From contig CM059973.1 of the NCBI GenBank assembly GCA_030490835.1, positions 87,627,641 through 87,691,640 on the forward strand: DNA of 64,000 nucleotides, given 5' to 3'. Source of the DNA: Annona cherimola. Its lineage: Eukaryota > Streptophyta > Magnoliopsida > Magnoliales > Annonaceae. Below are positions 23,500 through 33,792 of the stretch, piece by piece (positions within the stretch are counted from its first letter, which is position 1; every line of letters begins with the position of its first letter). The notes under the pieces were generated by a model, which was not told where the DNA came from, made no database searches, and worked only from the letters and a program-made list of their open reading frames with translations. Made by a program: the position numbers and the translations under genes.

Positions 23500-23995
23500 C
23501 ATGCTTCATTAGACCCTTTAAATTTTAAAATTTTGATGTTTGATAGAAAATTCAATTCATTTATTATATTGAACACAATTTGTTTAGTTATAAACTATAT
23601 TTCATTCGAATCCAATATGTACTAGGCCACATTTGCTTAAAAATAGATATATTTATATGTAAATTGGGAAAAATAATTAGATCCATTTACGTACTTATTG
23701 GAATGTAGTAATACTTTACAGAATGATTTATTCATATAATAATAATATTTTAGATAGTTTAGATGTTGAAGATACTACTTAAAAGTTAATATTTATTATT
23801 AAATTATTTTATTATATTGATTTTATATGTTTGTAGATGAGACTCATATACAGTGATATTAGACAAAAGAAAGAGTTCCTATGATAATATAAGTAATCCT
23901 GAACATAATAGATAGAGTGAATTTTTCATCAACCATTTAAATATTAAAAATGAAGGGAGTTACATAGAACGAGGGTTTCATAGAAGCATCCTTGT
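23500..23995. mobile_element. Core-B/C element with GCTTC tips
   Basis: The left tip is near GCATGCTTCATTAGACCC and the right near GGGTTTCATAGAAGCATCC. The interior carries the core B motif (TAGTTTAGATGTTGAAGATA, AAATTATTTTATTATATTGA) and is closest to the copy at 51020..51540. Boundaries are approximate. Confidence 0.5.
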
Positions 23996-24121
23996 TAGGT
24001 AAAATACCATCCATTTTTGACATATCTCGATGATTAATAAGAAATATACTACATCCATTTTGGTCCACTTCTATGATTGATGAAAACCCATTTCTCATAT
24101 TTTATATGTTTTATATATTAT

Positions 24122-24337
24122 TTTCTGTAAACATGTGGACCTAGTGACATTGCATCTCTACTCCAATTCGTATTTTTAATTTTTTGATTTTTTTGAATTT
24201 CAAAATAAAAATATAGTCCAAAACATATAGCTAATTATCTGTGCCTATTTTTATTTTGAAAATACAAAAATTCAAAAAAATATAAAATTTAGGTAGGAGT
24301 GCAAAATCTTACTGAAGTTCACATGTTTATAAAAAAT
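24122..24337. mobile_element. Small foldback MITE with AAACATGTG ends
   Basis: TAAACATGTGGACCTAGTG at the left faces GAAGTTCACATGTTTA at the right. Inner arms (TTTTTTGAATTTCAAAATAA facing ATTTTGAAAATACAAAAATT) continue the symmetry. Target duplication was not resolved. Confidence 0.6.
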
Positions 24338-25880
24338 AAAATATAGGTATAATAGCTAGAAAGTTGAGGATAATCACACTCAATCTTTCCCCGAAATACC
24401 TGATTGAATGGACGTATCAATTCTGAAGATATGAGACTATTCAAGATATTCATCTTACCAAAGTGATTTAGTACATCCGTCCAACTTCAGCCTTATCATG
24501 CTATTTTATGTCAAATTAAATATGTACATTAGTTTTATTATCACGTATGTATCTAAGGGAAATAATCTAATCCATGATTAGCATTATTTTTAAAATTAAG
24601 AATAACTTAAGAATGATTTTAAATTATTATAAATTATTATAATAAGTATATACAACGTTCTAGTTCAATTTCTAAACTATCCATTCTATTTAGAATAATG
24701 ATTCTACGTGATTTCATAATATTTTAAAATTTCAGTGTATGAATAAAATAATTTTCTAAATTTGCAGATTTTTATGTAATTTTATAAAATATGGCCCCAT
24801 ACATAACTCTAATTCATATGATTTTTAGCTATTTTAGAAATTAAAATGAATAATGTTCAATACGATGTACATATTAGATTTAATATAAAATAGCAAAATG
24901 AGGCTCAAAATTAGTTGAATGTATCAATTCACTTTGATGAGATGAATGTACCAAAGACAGCCTCACTAAAGATTTCTACAACGCTACAAAAAATCAATTT
25001 ATGCAGTAGAAAAAAAGTCATTGCATATGGTAAAAAAATTGCTACATACATAAGTATACACAACTAATATTCCATTGCTACACTGCTACATGTCGTTGTG
25101 GCATGTGGCTTAGCGCAACATTATTTTATAGTGTCACAGGGTCATCACTAGCTCCGGGCACAATTGTTATAAGACTTCGAATCTAATCTTGGACCTTAGG
25201 CCATGACGCTATCAAGCCCAGCTTTCAATCCCTGCTTCCTACGACAGGTGTAACATGTGATGTTTTTCAACGAGGGTTTTATAATTTCCTTATGTTGCGG
25301 AGGGTTTTATAATTTTCTCCTATGGTGGGGTTTAGGTATAATTTTCTTTCATAGTATAAGAGTGTGAATGTATTTTACTGTAATATTCAAATGTTATGAT
25401 GCATATAGAAATATCAAAAGGAAAAATCTTAGACATTTGGAACTTATGATCAGATATAGTGCCACTAAGCTAAAGCCATAGTCACAACTTAATGCAACCA
25501 TATTGATTGCATAAGCAATCAAAGTTTTGCCAATGAGTTAGCAACTACATGCATGCGGTGTGCGTGAGCTGATTACTTCTTGCAGCAAGTTTCCATTAAT
25601 CAAACTGAATTGTGATATCATAAATACATGCATATAAATAGAAAAGTATTATAATAATTTTTTAAACATAAAAGCACGAAATTATTACTTATGCTATTAA
25701 AACATAAAAGCACGACATTATTGCTTATGCTATTAAAACAGTCTGGCTGGCCGGGGTCAGTACTCAATTCTCTGCCCGGTTAAACAAGAACAATTGGAAA
25801 ACGGTTGGGCAACCGGTTTGAAGCTCAGTTTAGTTTACGTTACAGCAAATCTATATGCACAACTTAGGTTACTGCCAAAG
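24338..25880. other. Intergenic, old degenerate repeats
   Basis: No gene. An AT-rich segment about 24960..25135 has CTACA/TGTAG motifs reminiscent of a decayed CACTA-type element but lacks clear ends. A 44-bp stretch with CATAAAAGCACGA is duplicated at about 25667 and 25704 (37-bp period). Confidence 0.4.
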
Positions 25881-26385
25881 AGTGTGTTTTGTATTTGATA
25901 AAATTTTAGAAGAAAAGTTTTCGATGTAAAATTAGTTGAAATAGGAAAAAGGACGCGACACGATATGAATAATAATGAGTAATAAAAATAATAAAGTTAA
26001 AGTAAATAGATATTTGTGAAAAATAATTAAAAATATAGTAGTTATATAGAAAAATATAAAAAATAATTAAAAGTATGATGACTATGAAAAGTAAAAGATT
26101 TTGAGTGTGTTTGGCAATTGATAAAAAATCTTAAGTTAAAACTTTTCAATTTAAAACTTTTCACTCTCCACAACTATCATATTTTTTAATTATTTTTTTC
26201 ATATTTTTCTATACAACAACCGTACTTTTCAATCATTTCTACACAACTATCCACACAACTAACCTATCTATTTTAACTTTATCCTCTTTACTACTCATCA
26301 TTACCCCTATCATATCACATTATTTGACAATTTTTACTCTCTAAAACTTTTCATCAAAAGTTTTATTCATTACCAAACACACCCT
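25881..26385. mobile_element. Head-to-head pair of Tourist-like MITEs (family D)
   Basis: The left copy (about 25881..26100, GTGTGTTTTGTATTTGATAA...) reads in one orientation and the right copy (26103..26385, GAGTGTGTTTGGCAATTG to TTACCAAACACACCC) in the other, so together they form a large imperfect hairpin. TTT flanks the right copy on both sides. They abut near AAGATTTTGAGTGTG. Confidence 0.65.
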
Positions 26386-26945
26386 TTATATTGAAAAATT
26401 TTCACGACCTCTCCATCAAACTCAAGGTAGATTGATTCGATTGAATTGGCCGGTAAAACCCGTTAAATTAGTTTTACAAAAATTTCTATAATTAAAATAG
26501 CATACAGGTAGCTATGCCGATTCTGAAATTTTTATTTTGTCGAAATTATAGATCACAATTCAAAAATTTCACCCACCTGCATCACCGGCTTTAATTTCAA
26601 CGGCAGGAATTATATAATTACGGATTAATCATGACATTTTAAAAAGATGGATATAGCTGCTTGCTTAATTATGTGGAGACCACATCATCTCTCAACAGAG
26701 TCGTTTCGATTAGTAACGCACACCGAGAAGAAGGTGGCATAACGAGCCCACATTTTGACACCACGTCTCACCCGTCCATGTTAACGTGAATGCTACACCA
26801 CAATTTTATTCTTTTTTATTTTTAGAAAATTTTGTTACCACTTTTTTTTTTTCTTTTGTGTAACTTTGCCGTTATCGATGAAGGTAATTGGAGTGGATTA
26901 CTGGTATCTATATACCACTCATTTAATTAGCAATTAATTAATATC
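26386..26945. other. Intergenic, nothing recognised
   Basis: Slightly less AT-rich than surroundings, with no coding frame of interest on either strand. Confidence 0.55.
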
Positions 26946-26949
26946 AACA

Positions 26950-27490
26950 GACTACAAGAAAATTGATTAGTTTTTTACACCAATTATTAGCAATAAAAAA
27001 GTCTCAATCAGCAAGGAAAAATTTTCTTCCTTGACATAATGCTCTAATAAGGATGTCCTTTATTAGGATAGGATAATGCTTTTCCGATTGAATCAAAATT
27101 TAGTTGTCTAAATATCATAATTATGAATTATTCACGAACAAATCTCTTCTTAGTGGTTATTATATTAACGTATGCTATCAACTATTAACAACAAAAATTT
27201 TCTTCAGCTATCTTAAATTTTTGAAAAAAAATGGTTGCCAAAAATCAAAATCTTTTTATAGATATAACAAAAAAATTATTTTAGCAACAAAATCTTTGCA
27301 AGTTTTTTCACAGTTGGGACTGTCACATTTCAACTCAGTGATGAAAGTCTCTATTTTTGTTGCCACATTTGCATGCTAATTTAATTGGGCAAGAAAATTG
27401 CAACCATGTGGTCGTCCAAGAAGTTAATTATATGCGACGCTAACAAAATTTGTCTCTCTCCCTTTGCTGAAAATAGAATTTGTAGCAGTG
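26950..27490. mobile_element. Possible CACTA-type mini-element with mutated left end
   Basis: The left end reads GACTACAAGAAAATTG (first base off the CACTACAAGAAAA consensus) and the right end AATTTGTAGCAGTG. The interior has the repeated AGCAA/TTGC style seen in the other CACTA-like elements here. No matching 3-bp duplication was found, so the limits are tentative. Confidence 0.45.
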
Positions 27491-27746
27491 CGGCCAACGC
27501 CCACCTATGACCTACCGCCTGAGCTCAGTAAATTTCGTGCCGTATTTGTGTTGTATGGCCACGCAATTAGCTCTAGGCATTAAATCCACTCCACGTTATC
27601 TGAGGGCAACATTTATCTAAGCTTCCGGCTAGGACAAGATTCAGTAGGAATATTGCAGATTTGCTCAAGAGCGGAGAGAGGAAGGGACTAGAACTAATAT
27701 ATAATTAAGCTGGCAACGCTTACGCTAGCTTAGCTAGCACCTTGTG

Positions 27747-27750
<4 letters not shown>

Positions 27751-27791
<41 letters not shown>

Positions 27792-28160
27792 CCCGATACT
27801 GTGCAGTTGGACGGTGCAGTCCGCTGTAAAATGGATCCCACACATATTAGATTGTAATGAAACTTTATACACTCATTTATCCATATATAAATCATACTTT
27901 AGACGGTTTAGATGTTGAAAAAATCACTTTAAACTTGATATTTATATTAAACTATTTTATTACGTTGATTTTGTACCATTTTAAGATGGAGACTTCACGC
28001 ATGTTGGATTTGGATGAAAATTGGTATACTAATAAAGTGAACAATTCTAAATACAATGGGTGGGGTGAATTTTCCATTTATGATCAGGTGGGGCCCACAG
28101 TGCATGGACTGCAGGGTGCAGTCGCATGCACTGGATTATTTCCCTATATATATATATATA
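27751..28160. mobile_element. (TA)n tract and core-B foldback element
   Basis: A (AT) array at about 27750..27786 is followed by a core-B copy, about 27797..28135. Tips are GGTGCAGTCCGCTG on the left and ACTGCAGGGTGCAGTCGC on the right. The interior (TTACGTTGATTTTGTACCAT, GGATGAAAATTGGTATACTA) matches 30632..30990. Both sides are AT microsatellite, hiding any target duplication. A 107-residue open frame inside is not a gene. Confidence 0.6.
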
Positions 28161-30178
28161 TGTTTTTTGGGTGGTTATAATAGATTGTGTATGACTCACA
28201 CACGCATGTCATACTACTCCCTGGTTGACCCTTGTGTTGCATCTTTCTTCTAGAATGCAGACAAAGACTAGGAACGAGTACAAACTAAAGGACTCCATCT
28301 CCTTCTCGCCTAAGTAATTAATTAGCGATGCTGGCTTGAGGCAGCTGTAGAAAATTCGGTCCTACATATATGCATAGGAATGGTTTATAGGTACACCAAC
28401 CAAATTAATTTTCAGACCTTAAAGACTTCTGATTCGATCCACAAAAGTCTAGCCAGCTACCTAGAACATTTTGTAATACGAACAAAACAAGGCTATTCCA
28501 TTAATTAGAACTTCGATGATATGAAATAACGAACGAGAAAATCAATTAAAAATTAAATTTCTCAGATTCTAATAGCATGATAATGGATTGCAGTTTATTG
28601 AAATAATAATAATAATAATAAAATTCTAGTGGTCTTGTTTTTTAGAATACTCATGAGCATGGGATTATATTGATCGGAGGTTGCTCACCAAACGTTTTGT
28701 CCATTGCTTATTTAGTGGATTTTGGTTACAAAAATATATTATGGGAGATAATAATTAATTCGGCATTCTTAATTTCTTATTAGTTTATTTTAATAATCAT
28801 ATCATGATATTTACTTATTTCTACCTTTTTTTTTTTTTAGTAATTTTACCTTTTGCTTTCTTCCAAGATAATTATAACTTTGCTGTGTTTATGACAAATG
28901 AATTATGTACATCTCAATATTCTACCAACAATCATTGCAAAAAATTTCACTTACTATGGCTATTTTTTCCTACATGTAATATATATTTGATTGCATTAGA
29001 TATATTTTAATTATAATTAATGATTTGGAAGAATGAGGCAGCCGCATGGGATCACATTTCCATTAAAATTTAGCTGAAAATAGTTATAAGTTTTTGGGTT
29101 AAAATTAATATAAGATTTCACTACATTTTTTTTTATAGAAGTTTGACTACATTTTATATGTAACTAAATTGAAATTTTGGCTACAAAAAAGTTGGCTGCA
29201 TATACTACCTCTACACGTCTTCAGTGAATGTCAACTAAAGATGTGTATCGATATTAATAAATATCATACAGAAAGAATACGCAACAAAAAGTGTAATGAT
29301 GTTAGTGAAGTGGAATGACTTTTTGTTATTAGAGCATGAAAATGTAATATTATCCGTAGGAAAATTTGTGCATGCAAAGAGAGTGAATGTCATAACACCC
29401 ACTTGTCCAGGAACGGAAGGTGGAATAAGACGTGAGATTGGATGAAAAATGTGTTGTGATGCGTTCGGAATAGAAAAGTTATATTAAAAATAAAAATAAA
29501 TCATTGTCTTCTCGCAATGAAAAAAATATTTTTTAAAATATAATATTTACATCGCAAAAAAAATGTAATATTTCATATTATCCTCATTCCATCTTCATCC
29601 CAACATTGCTTGCTACGTGCAGATATCAAACAGGCAGGGGGAACAGATGAAGATGACCCACATATAGGCAAACATATATATATGTTGACGCCAGATGGCA
29701 TTATACTTGGAAGTATGGTCAACTTGGAAGGAGTACGATTGTTCGACCGAAACAACAAAGATATATACAAAAATTGCAGAACTTATGGGTTCCACTTTCT
29801 GAGGCTCTTAGTAAATAATAAAAGGCGTAGCTAGCTAACTTGGGCACATGCATTTGGTGGGGGTAGCTGCTAGGATGTGGAATATATAGCTGTTCTGTGA
29901 CAGCTACGGACGACGGCAAGAATCCAATGCCTGCCAAATGGGCGAAGCACGGCGCCAGACACATGTAGAGCCAGCCACATGCATGCATCGACAACGTAAA
30001 AAACAAGTAAACTTAACGTGGATATTTCATGTGTTGTTGTTAGTGGCTGGCTAGCTCAAATTTTTTGTTAGAAAAGACAGCAAAAAGCGGTGGAGTTGTA
30101 CCTTATGAATTATGATACCATCTTTAGTTTACAAAAAGCTAGCAAAAGCGCGAATTCAGGCATTAATATTGCCTCGTA
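28161..30178. other. Intergenic, nothing recognised
   Basis: About 2 kb with no gene. A weak inverted-repeat element is possible at 29385..29610 (AACACCCACTTGTCCAGGAA, CCATCTTCATCCC end). Microsatellite (AAT) at 28604..28620. Confidence 0.5.
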
Positions 30179-30196
30179 ATATATATATATATATAT

Positions 30197-30614
30197 GAGG
30201 GGTGATCATTTCAGGCCGGCCGCACGGCACTGCTCCGTGCGTCCGGCCTGAAAACCTATTTTTTTTTATTTTTTTTTTGATTTTTTTTCATGGGTAAGTA
30301 AATCTAGGTGTATTAAATCTATAAAACAAGTTTTACCATTTTTGGATGTTTTTAAGTATTTTTTTTGGATTTTTAAACACGGTGGCAGTTTCGTAATTTT
30401 CTGATTTCAGAAAATTACGAAACTGCCACCGTGTTTAAAAATCCAAAAAAAATACTTAAAAACATCCAAAAATGGTAAAACTTGTTTTATAGATTTAATA
30501 CACCTAGATTTACTTACCCATGAAAAAAAATCAAAAAAAAAATAAAAAAAAATAGGTTTTCAGGCCGGACGCACGGAGCAGTGCCGTGCGGCCGGCCTGA
30601 AATGATCACCCCTC
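30197..30614. mobile_element. Exact 418-bp palindromic core-A foldback element
   Basis: The sequence is its own reverse complement around 30405/30406, from GAGGGGTGATCATTTCAGGC to GCCTGAAATGATCACCCCTC; even the T and A run lengths in the arms (9, 10 and 8) agree. Arms are about 208 bp with a 2-bp centre. Core A is present (ATGGTAAAACTTGTTTTATA). The tips also hold nested GC-rich palindromes (GGCCGGCC, GCACGG...CCGTGC). It sits inside an (AT)n tract, which hides the target duplication, so placement in the Mutator-like group rests on core similarity. Confidence 0.85.
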
Positions 30615-30631
30615 ATATATATATATATTGT

Positions 30632-30988
30632 TCACTGCACCGGAACAGCGGTGCAGTGGGCCCAAAATGGGATCCACATGATCATGAAATCATGATCTAC
30701 TCCACACATTGTATTTAGAATAATGTATTCTATTATCATACCAATTTTTATCCCAATCAGATACTTTAAAGTTGTTATTTACATCAAACTATTTTATTAC
30801 GTTGGATTTGTACCATTTTCAGATGGAGCCCATATACATATCTGATTGGGATGAAAATTAGTATGGTAGTAAAATACATTATTCTAAATACAATGGATGG
30901 AGTAGATCATGATTTCATGATCATTTGGACCCCATTTTGAGGCCACTGTACCGCTGTTCCGGTGCAGCGTCACTGCACCGGAACCGCT

Positions 30989-30990
<2 letters not shown>
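30632..30990. mobile_element. Core-B foldback element with GCACCGGAACAGCGG tips
   Basis: The left end CACTGCACCGGAACAGCGGT is matched in reverse by ACCGCTGTTCCGGTGCAG near the right end, which then repeats a second GCACCGGAAC copy. The interior matches 1545..1892 and 27797..28135. An AT array about 30991..31042 follows. It directly neighbours the perfect palindrome at 30197..30614. Confidence 0.7.

Positions 30991-31042
<52 letters not shown>
30991..31042. repeat. (TA)n microsatellite
   Basis: About 26 TA repeats in a row. Likely a common target for the adjacent foldback insertions. Confidence 0.9.
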
Positions 31043-31047
<5 letters not shown>

Positions 31048-32071
31048 CTTATAAAATACTTAACCTGATGAAACTATTGGGCTAGCCAGCTAATATCTAG
31101 TAAAACACGTATACATAAGGATAATTTAGTCATTTGTCTGTTAAATTACTTTCTAACCACAGTAATATATAACAAACGCAACTTAACAATTTTAAAATGT
31201 TAACTTCAACAATAAATATTTAATACTAAATAACAAGATAGCTAGCTAGCACGGACAAATTTGTCCGATGTACATTATATGTATTTTCTACCTACCTATA
31301 TGTATACATCTCGGTAATCTCAGTCGTCTGTCGGCTTAGTTGACGGATCACAGAAACCTGCTTGAATACCTCATTTTAATAATCGACCAGTCTGATTGCT
31401 GTAGCACTATCAACTACGGGATAAACGCATGCACCATCTACAAACGAAATGCGCCCTTCCCCTGTCACGTTCATCATGGACTGCTTTGAAAAAAGCTGAG
31501 ATGGCGAAGGGAATATTCTCTGTGCATGGTAGCAGGGACTTGTTTGCATCCCCCAAAACAATGACTAATAATAATTAAGATAAGGAAGGCTTTCGGAAGA
31601 ATGCAGATTTCGCCTCTAACAATGCATGTGCCTTGCAAGCATACCCAATGTTTTGGGTTTCCAAGGCTTCCCACATCTAACATTCTTGCTGGTAATTGGT
31701 ACCCAATTGGCAGATACAATATGTTGTACGGTTTTATGGTCCAATCGTGTACGTTGGATTGAATTAGTGGGGTACTAATTAAAGTTCATTAATTAAAGAT
31801 GGGTAAATCGAAATCCACTAAAGTTTGTTAAAAAATATTTAAAACTTATTTAAGTCTAGGATAACTCATATAAGCCGGCTAAGAGTACGTGGTCTGTGTT
31901 TATTCCCATAAATTTTAATTACCTTCAACTGTTCCAACCTTAATTCCAGAGTGGCAGCCATTCAAGCACTTAGAAAAAAACAACAATACACAGGCAGCAG
32001 TCATGTGCATATCCACAGCAAATGAAGTAATTGTATGTAGCTACCTTTTGGCAGCCAGTAAACAGCCATAT
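31043..32071. other. Intergenic, nothing recognised
   Basis: No domain or splice-consistent exon was found. Open frames at 31376..31719 (-) of 61 and 81 residues carry no recognisable motif. Confidence 0.5.
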
Positions 32072-32080
32072 TTCAATGTT

Positions 32081-32502
32081 GCCGAATGATCTTTTCAGAC
32101 CGGTCGGAAATCCGGTGATTTCCGACCGGTCCAAAAATATATATTTTTTTATTTTTTTTTGAAAAATAATTTTATAAACTTGTTAATCTAGTTATATTTA
32201 ATTTATAAACCAAGTTTTAACATTTTTGGATATATCTATATATTTATTTTGGATTTTTAAATACAGGGGTATTTAAGTCATTTTAAGAATATTTAAAATG
32301 ACTTAAATACCCCTGTATTTAAAAATCCAAAATAAATATATATACATATCTAAAAATGATAAAACTTGGTTTATAAATTAAATATAACTAGATTAACAAG
32401 TTTATAAAATTATTTTCAAAAAAAAAATATATATATATATATATATTTTTGGACCGGTCAGAAATCACCGGATTTCCGACCGGTCTGAAAAGATCGGTGC
32501 TC
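32081..32502. mobile_element. Mutator-type foldback MITE (422 bp) with 9-bp target duplication
   Basis: TTCAATGTT is exactly repeated at 32072..32080 and 32503..32511. The arms are nearly perfect inverse copies of about 200 bp: GATCTTTTCAGACCGGTCGG faces CCGACCGGTCTGAAAAGATC. Each tip also contains a self-complementary hairpin (CGGTCGGAAATC facing GATTTCCGACCG). The middle carries core A and a central palindrome (TACAGGGGTA facing TACCCCTGTA). A fragment of the same tip survives at 57065..57120. Confidence 0.9.
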
Positions 32503-32511
32503 TTCAATGTT

Positions 32512-33149
32512 ATTCGTAGCCAAATAACTATCACTATTTGCACCCAAATGTGTAAATGGCTAGAAATAATGTGATGTTAAGCTGCAAGCAAAGGCTGCAT
32601 TTGACCCAAATACCTATACCCTTGGGGAACCAAGTATTTGGGGCAAAATTCCCAATCAAAAAGGGGAAAAAAACAAAAAAGTATTTGCGGAAAAATTAAT
32701 ATATATGCAACCAATTTCAATTCATATGCTGCCAGAAAGATGACTGCAATATCTATTAACATTTGCGGTGATCCTAGAGCAATTGCCGACCGAGACAGTG
32801 CATTTTGGCACTACATTTCAATGACAGTTCGATCTTCAGTAAAATAATATCCCACTAGTGATCAAGGCATATCTTTTTCGATTGTTGGGCTTTGATGTTG
32901 GACCTGGGCACCCATGATAGATGGATAGCTAGATGGTTAACCTAGCTATTTTGAAAAATTCGTTTAGAGTTTCGTATGAACATTTCATTTATCTACTTGC
33001 CCAACATATTTGGTTGGATTGCAATCCATGCCCTTGTACGTAAGAACTTTTTTCAGTGCAACATATGGCTATATGGTGTTCCGTATCCCAAAGTAATTAA
33101 TTATACATAATCCATTGATTCAGAAAGCAATCATCCATATATAACTGAA
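32512..33149. other. Intergenic, nothing recognised
   Basis: Downstream of the bHLH gene; no coding or repeat feature identified. Confidence 0.5.
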
Positions 33150-33285
33150 GGCCCTTGTTTGGTAGGCGCACAATAACGAATGATCTCATCTTAGACTTAA
33201 GAGACGTTGTATGTACGTAGTTAATGTTACCAATTAACCGAAATGATATAAGTAATTCAGTTGCACGCATTTACCAAACAAGGCC
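33150..33285. mobile_element. Small Tourist-like MITE just downstream of the bHLH gene
   Basis: GGCCCTTGTTTGGTA at the left faces TACCAAACAAGGCC at the right; this is close to the usual Tourist end. It is about 136 bp long and ends about 109 bp beyond the bHLH stop codon, so it may lie in the 3' UTR or right after it. No target duplication was confirmed. Confidence 0.65.
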
Positions 33286-33393
33286 TAGCTTGGCTGATGG
33301 TGCACAGGAACTACTACTGAATTAATCTTAGAAAATTTAAGCAAATTTTTTTCTTCTATAGATGAGAAATATGTTTTGATTAGGCATATATAG

Positions 33394-33741
33394 CTAAGAG
33401 CCACCACCAAAGTTAGGTGGAGACCACATATCTCCATTGTCATTTGTAACGTATGTGGTGCATGACAATGGTACAAGACATAGCCCTCTGCTTCTTAAAT
33501 CTCTCTTGGGTTCGTCGTCGTTGCTGTCCTGCTCTCTTGCACCACCCTGTTTTGTCACGGATAACATAACACATATGACTATGAATATGAGAGAGAGAGA
33601 GAGAGAGAGGGTGGTTTGTCAAAGCTTCATACCCCTTGAGCTGGCTTACGAGCGCCATTGCCTGAAGATTTCATATACGGTACGCTAAGAGTCTGCAGCT
33701 TCAGCAAACTTCCAGATATTAGAAAGGAAGAAAGAAAAAAT

Positions 33742-33792
<51 letters not shown>

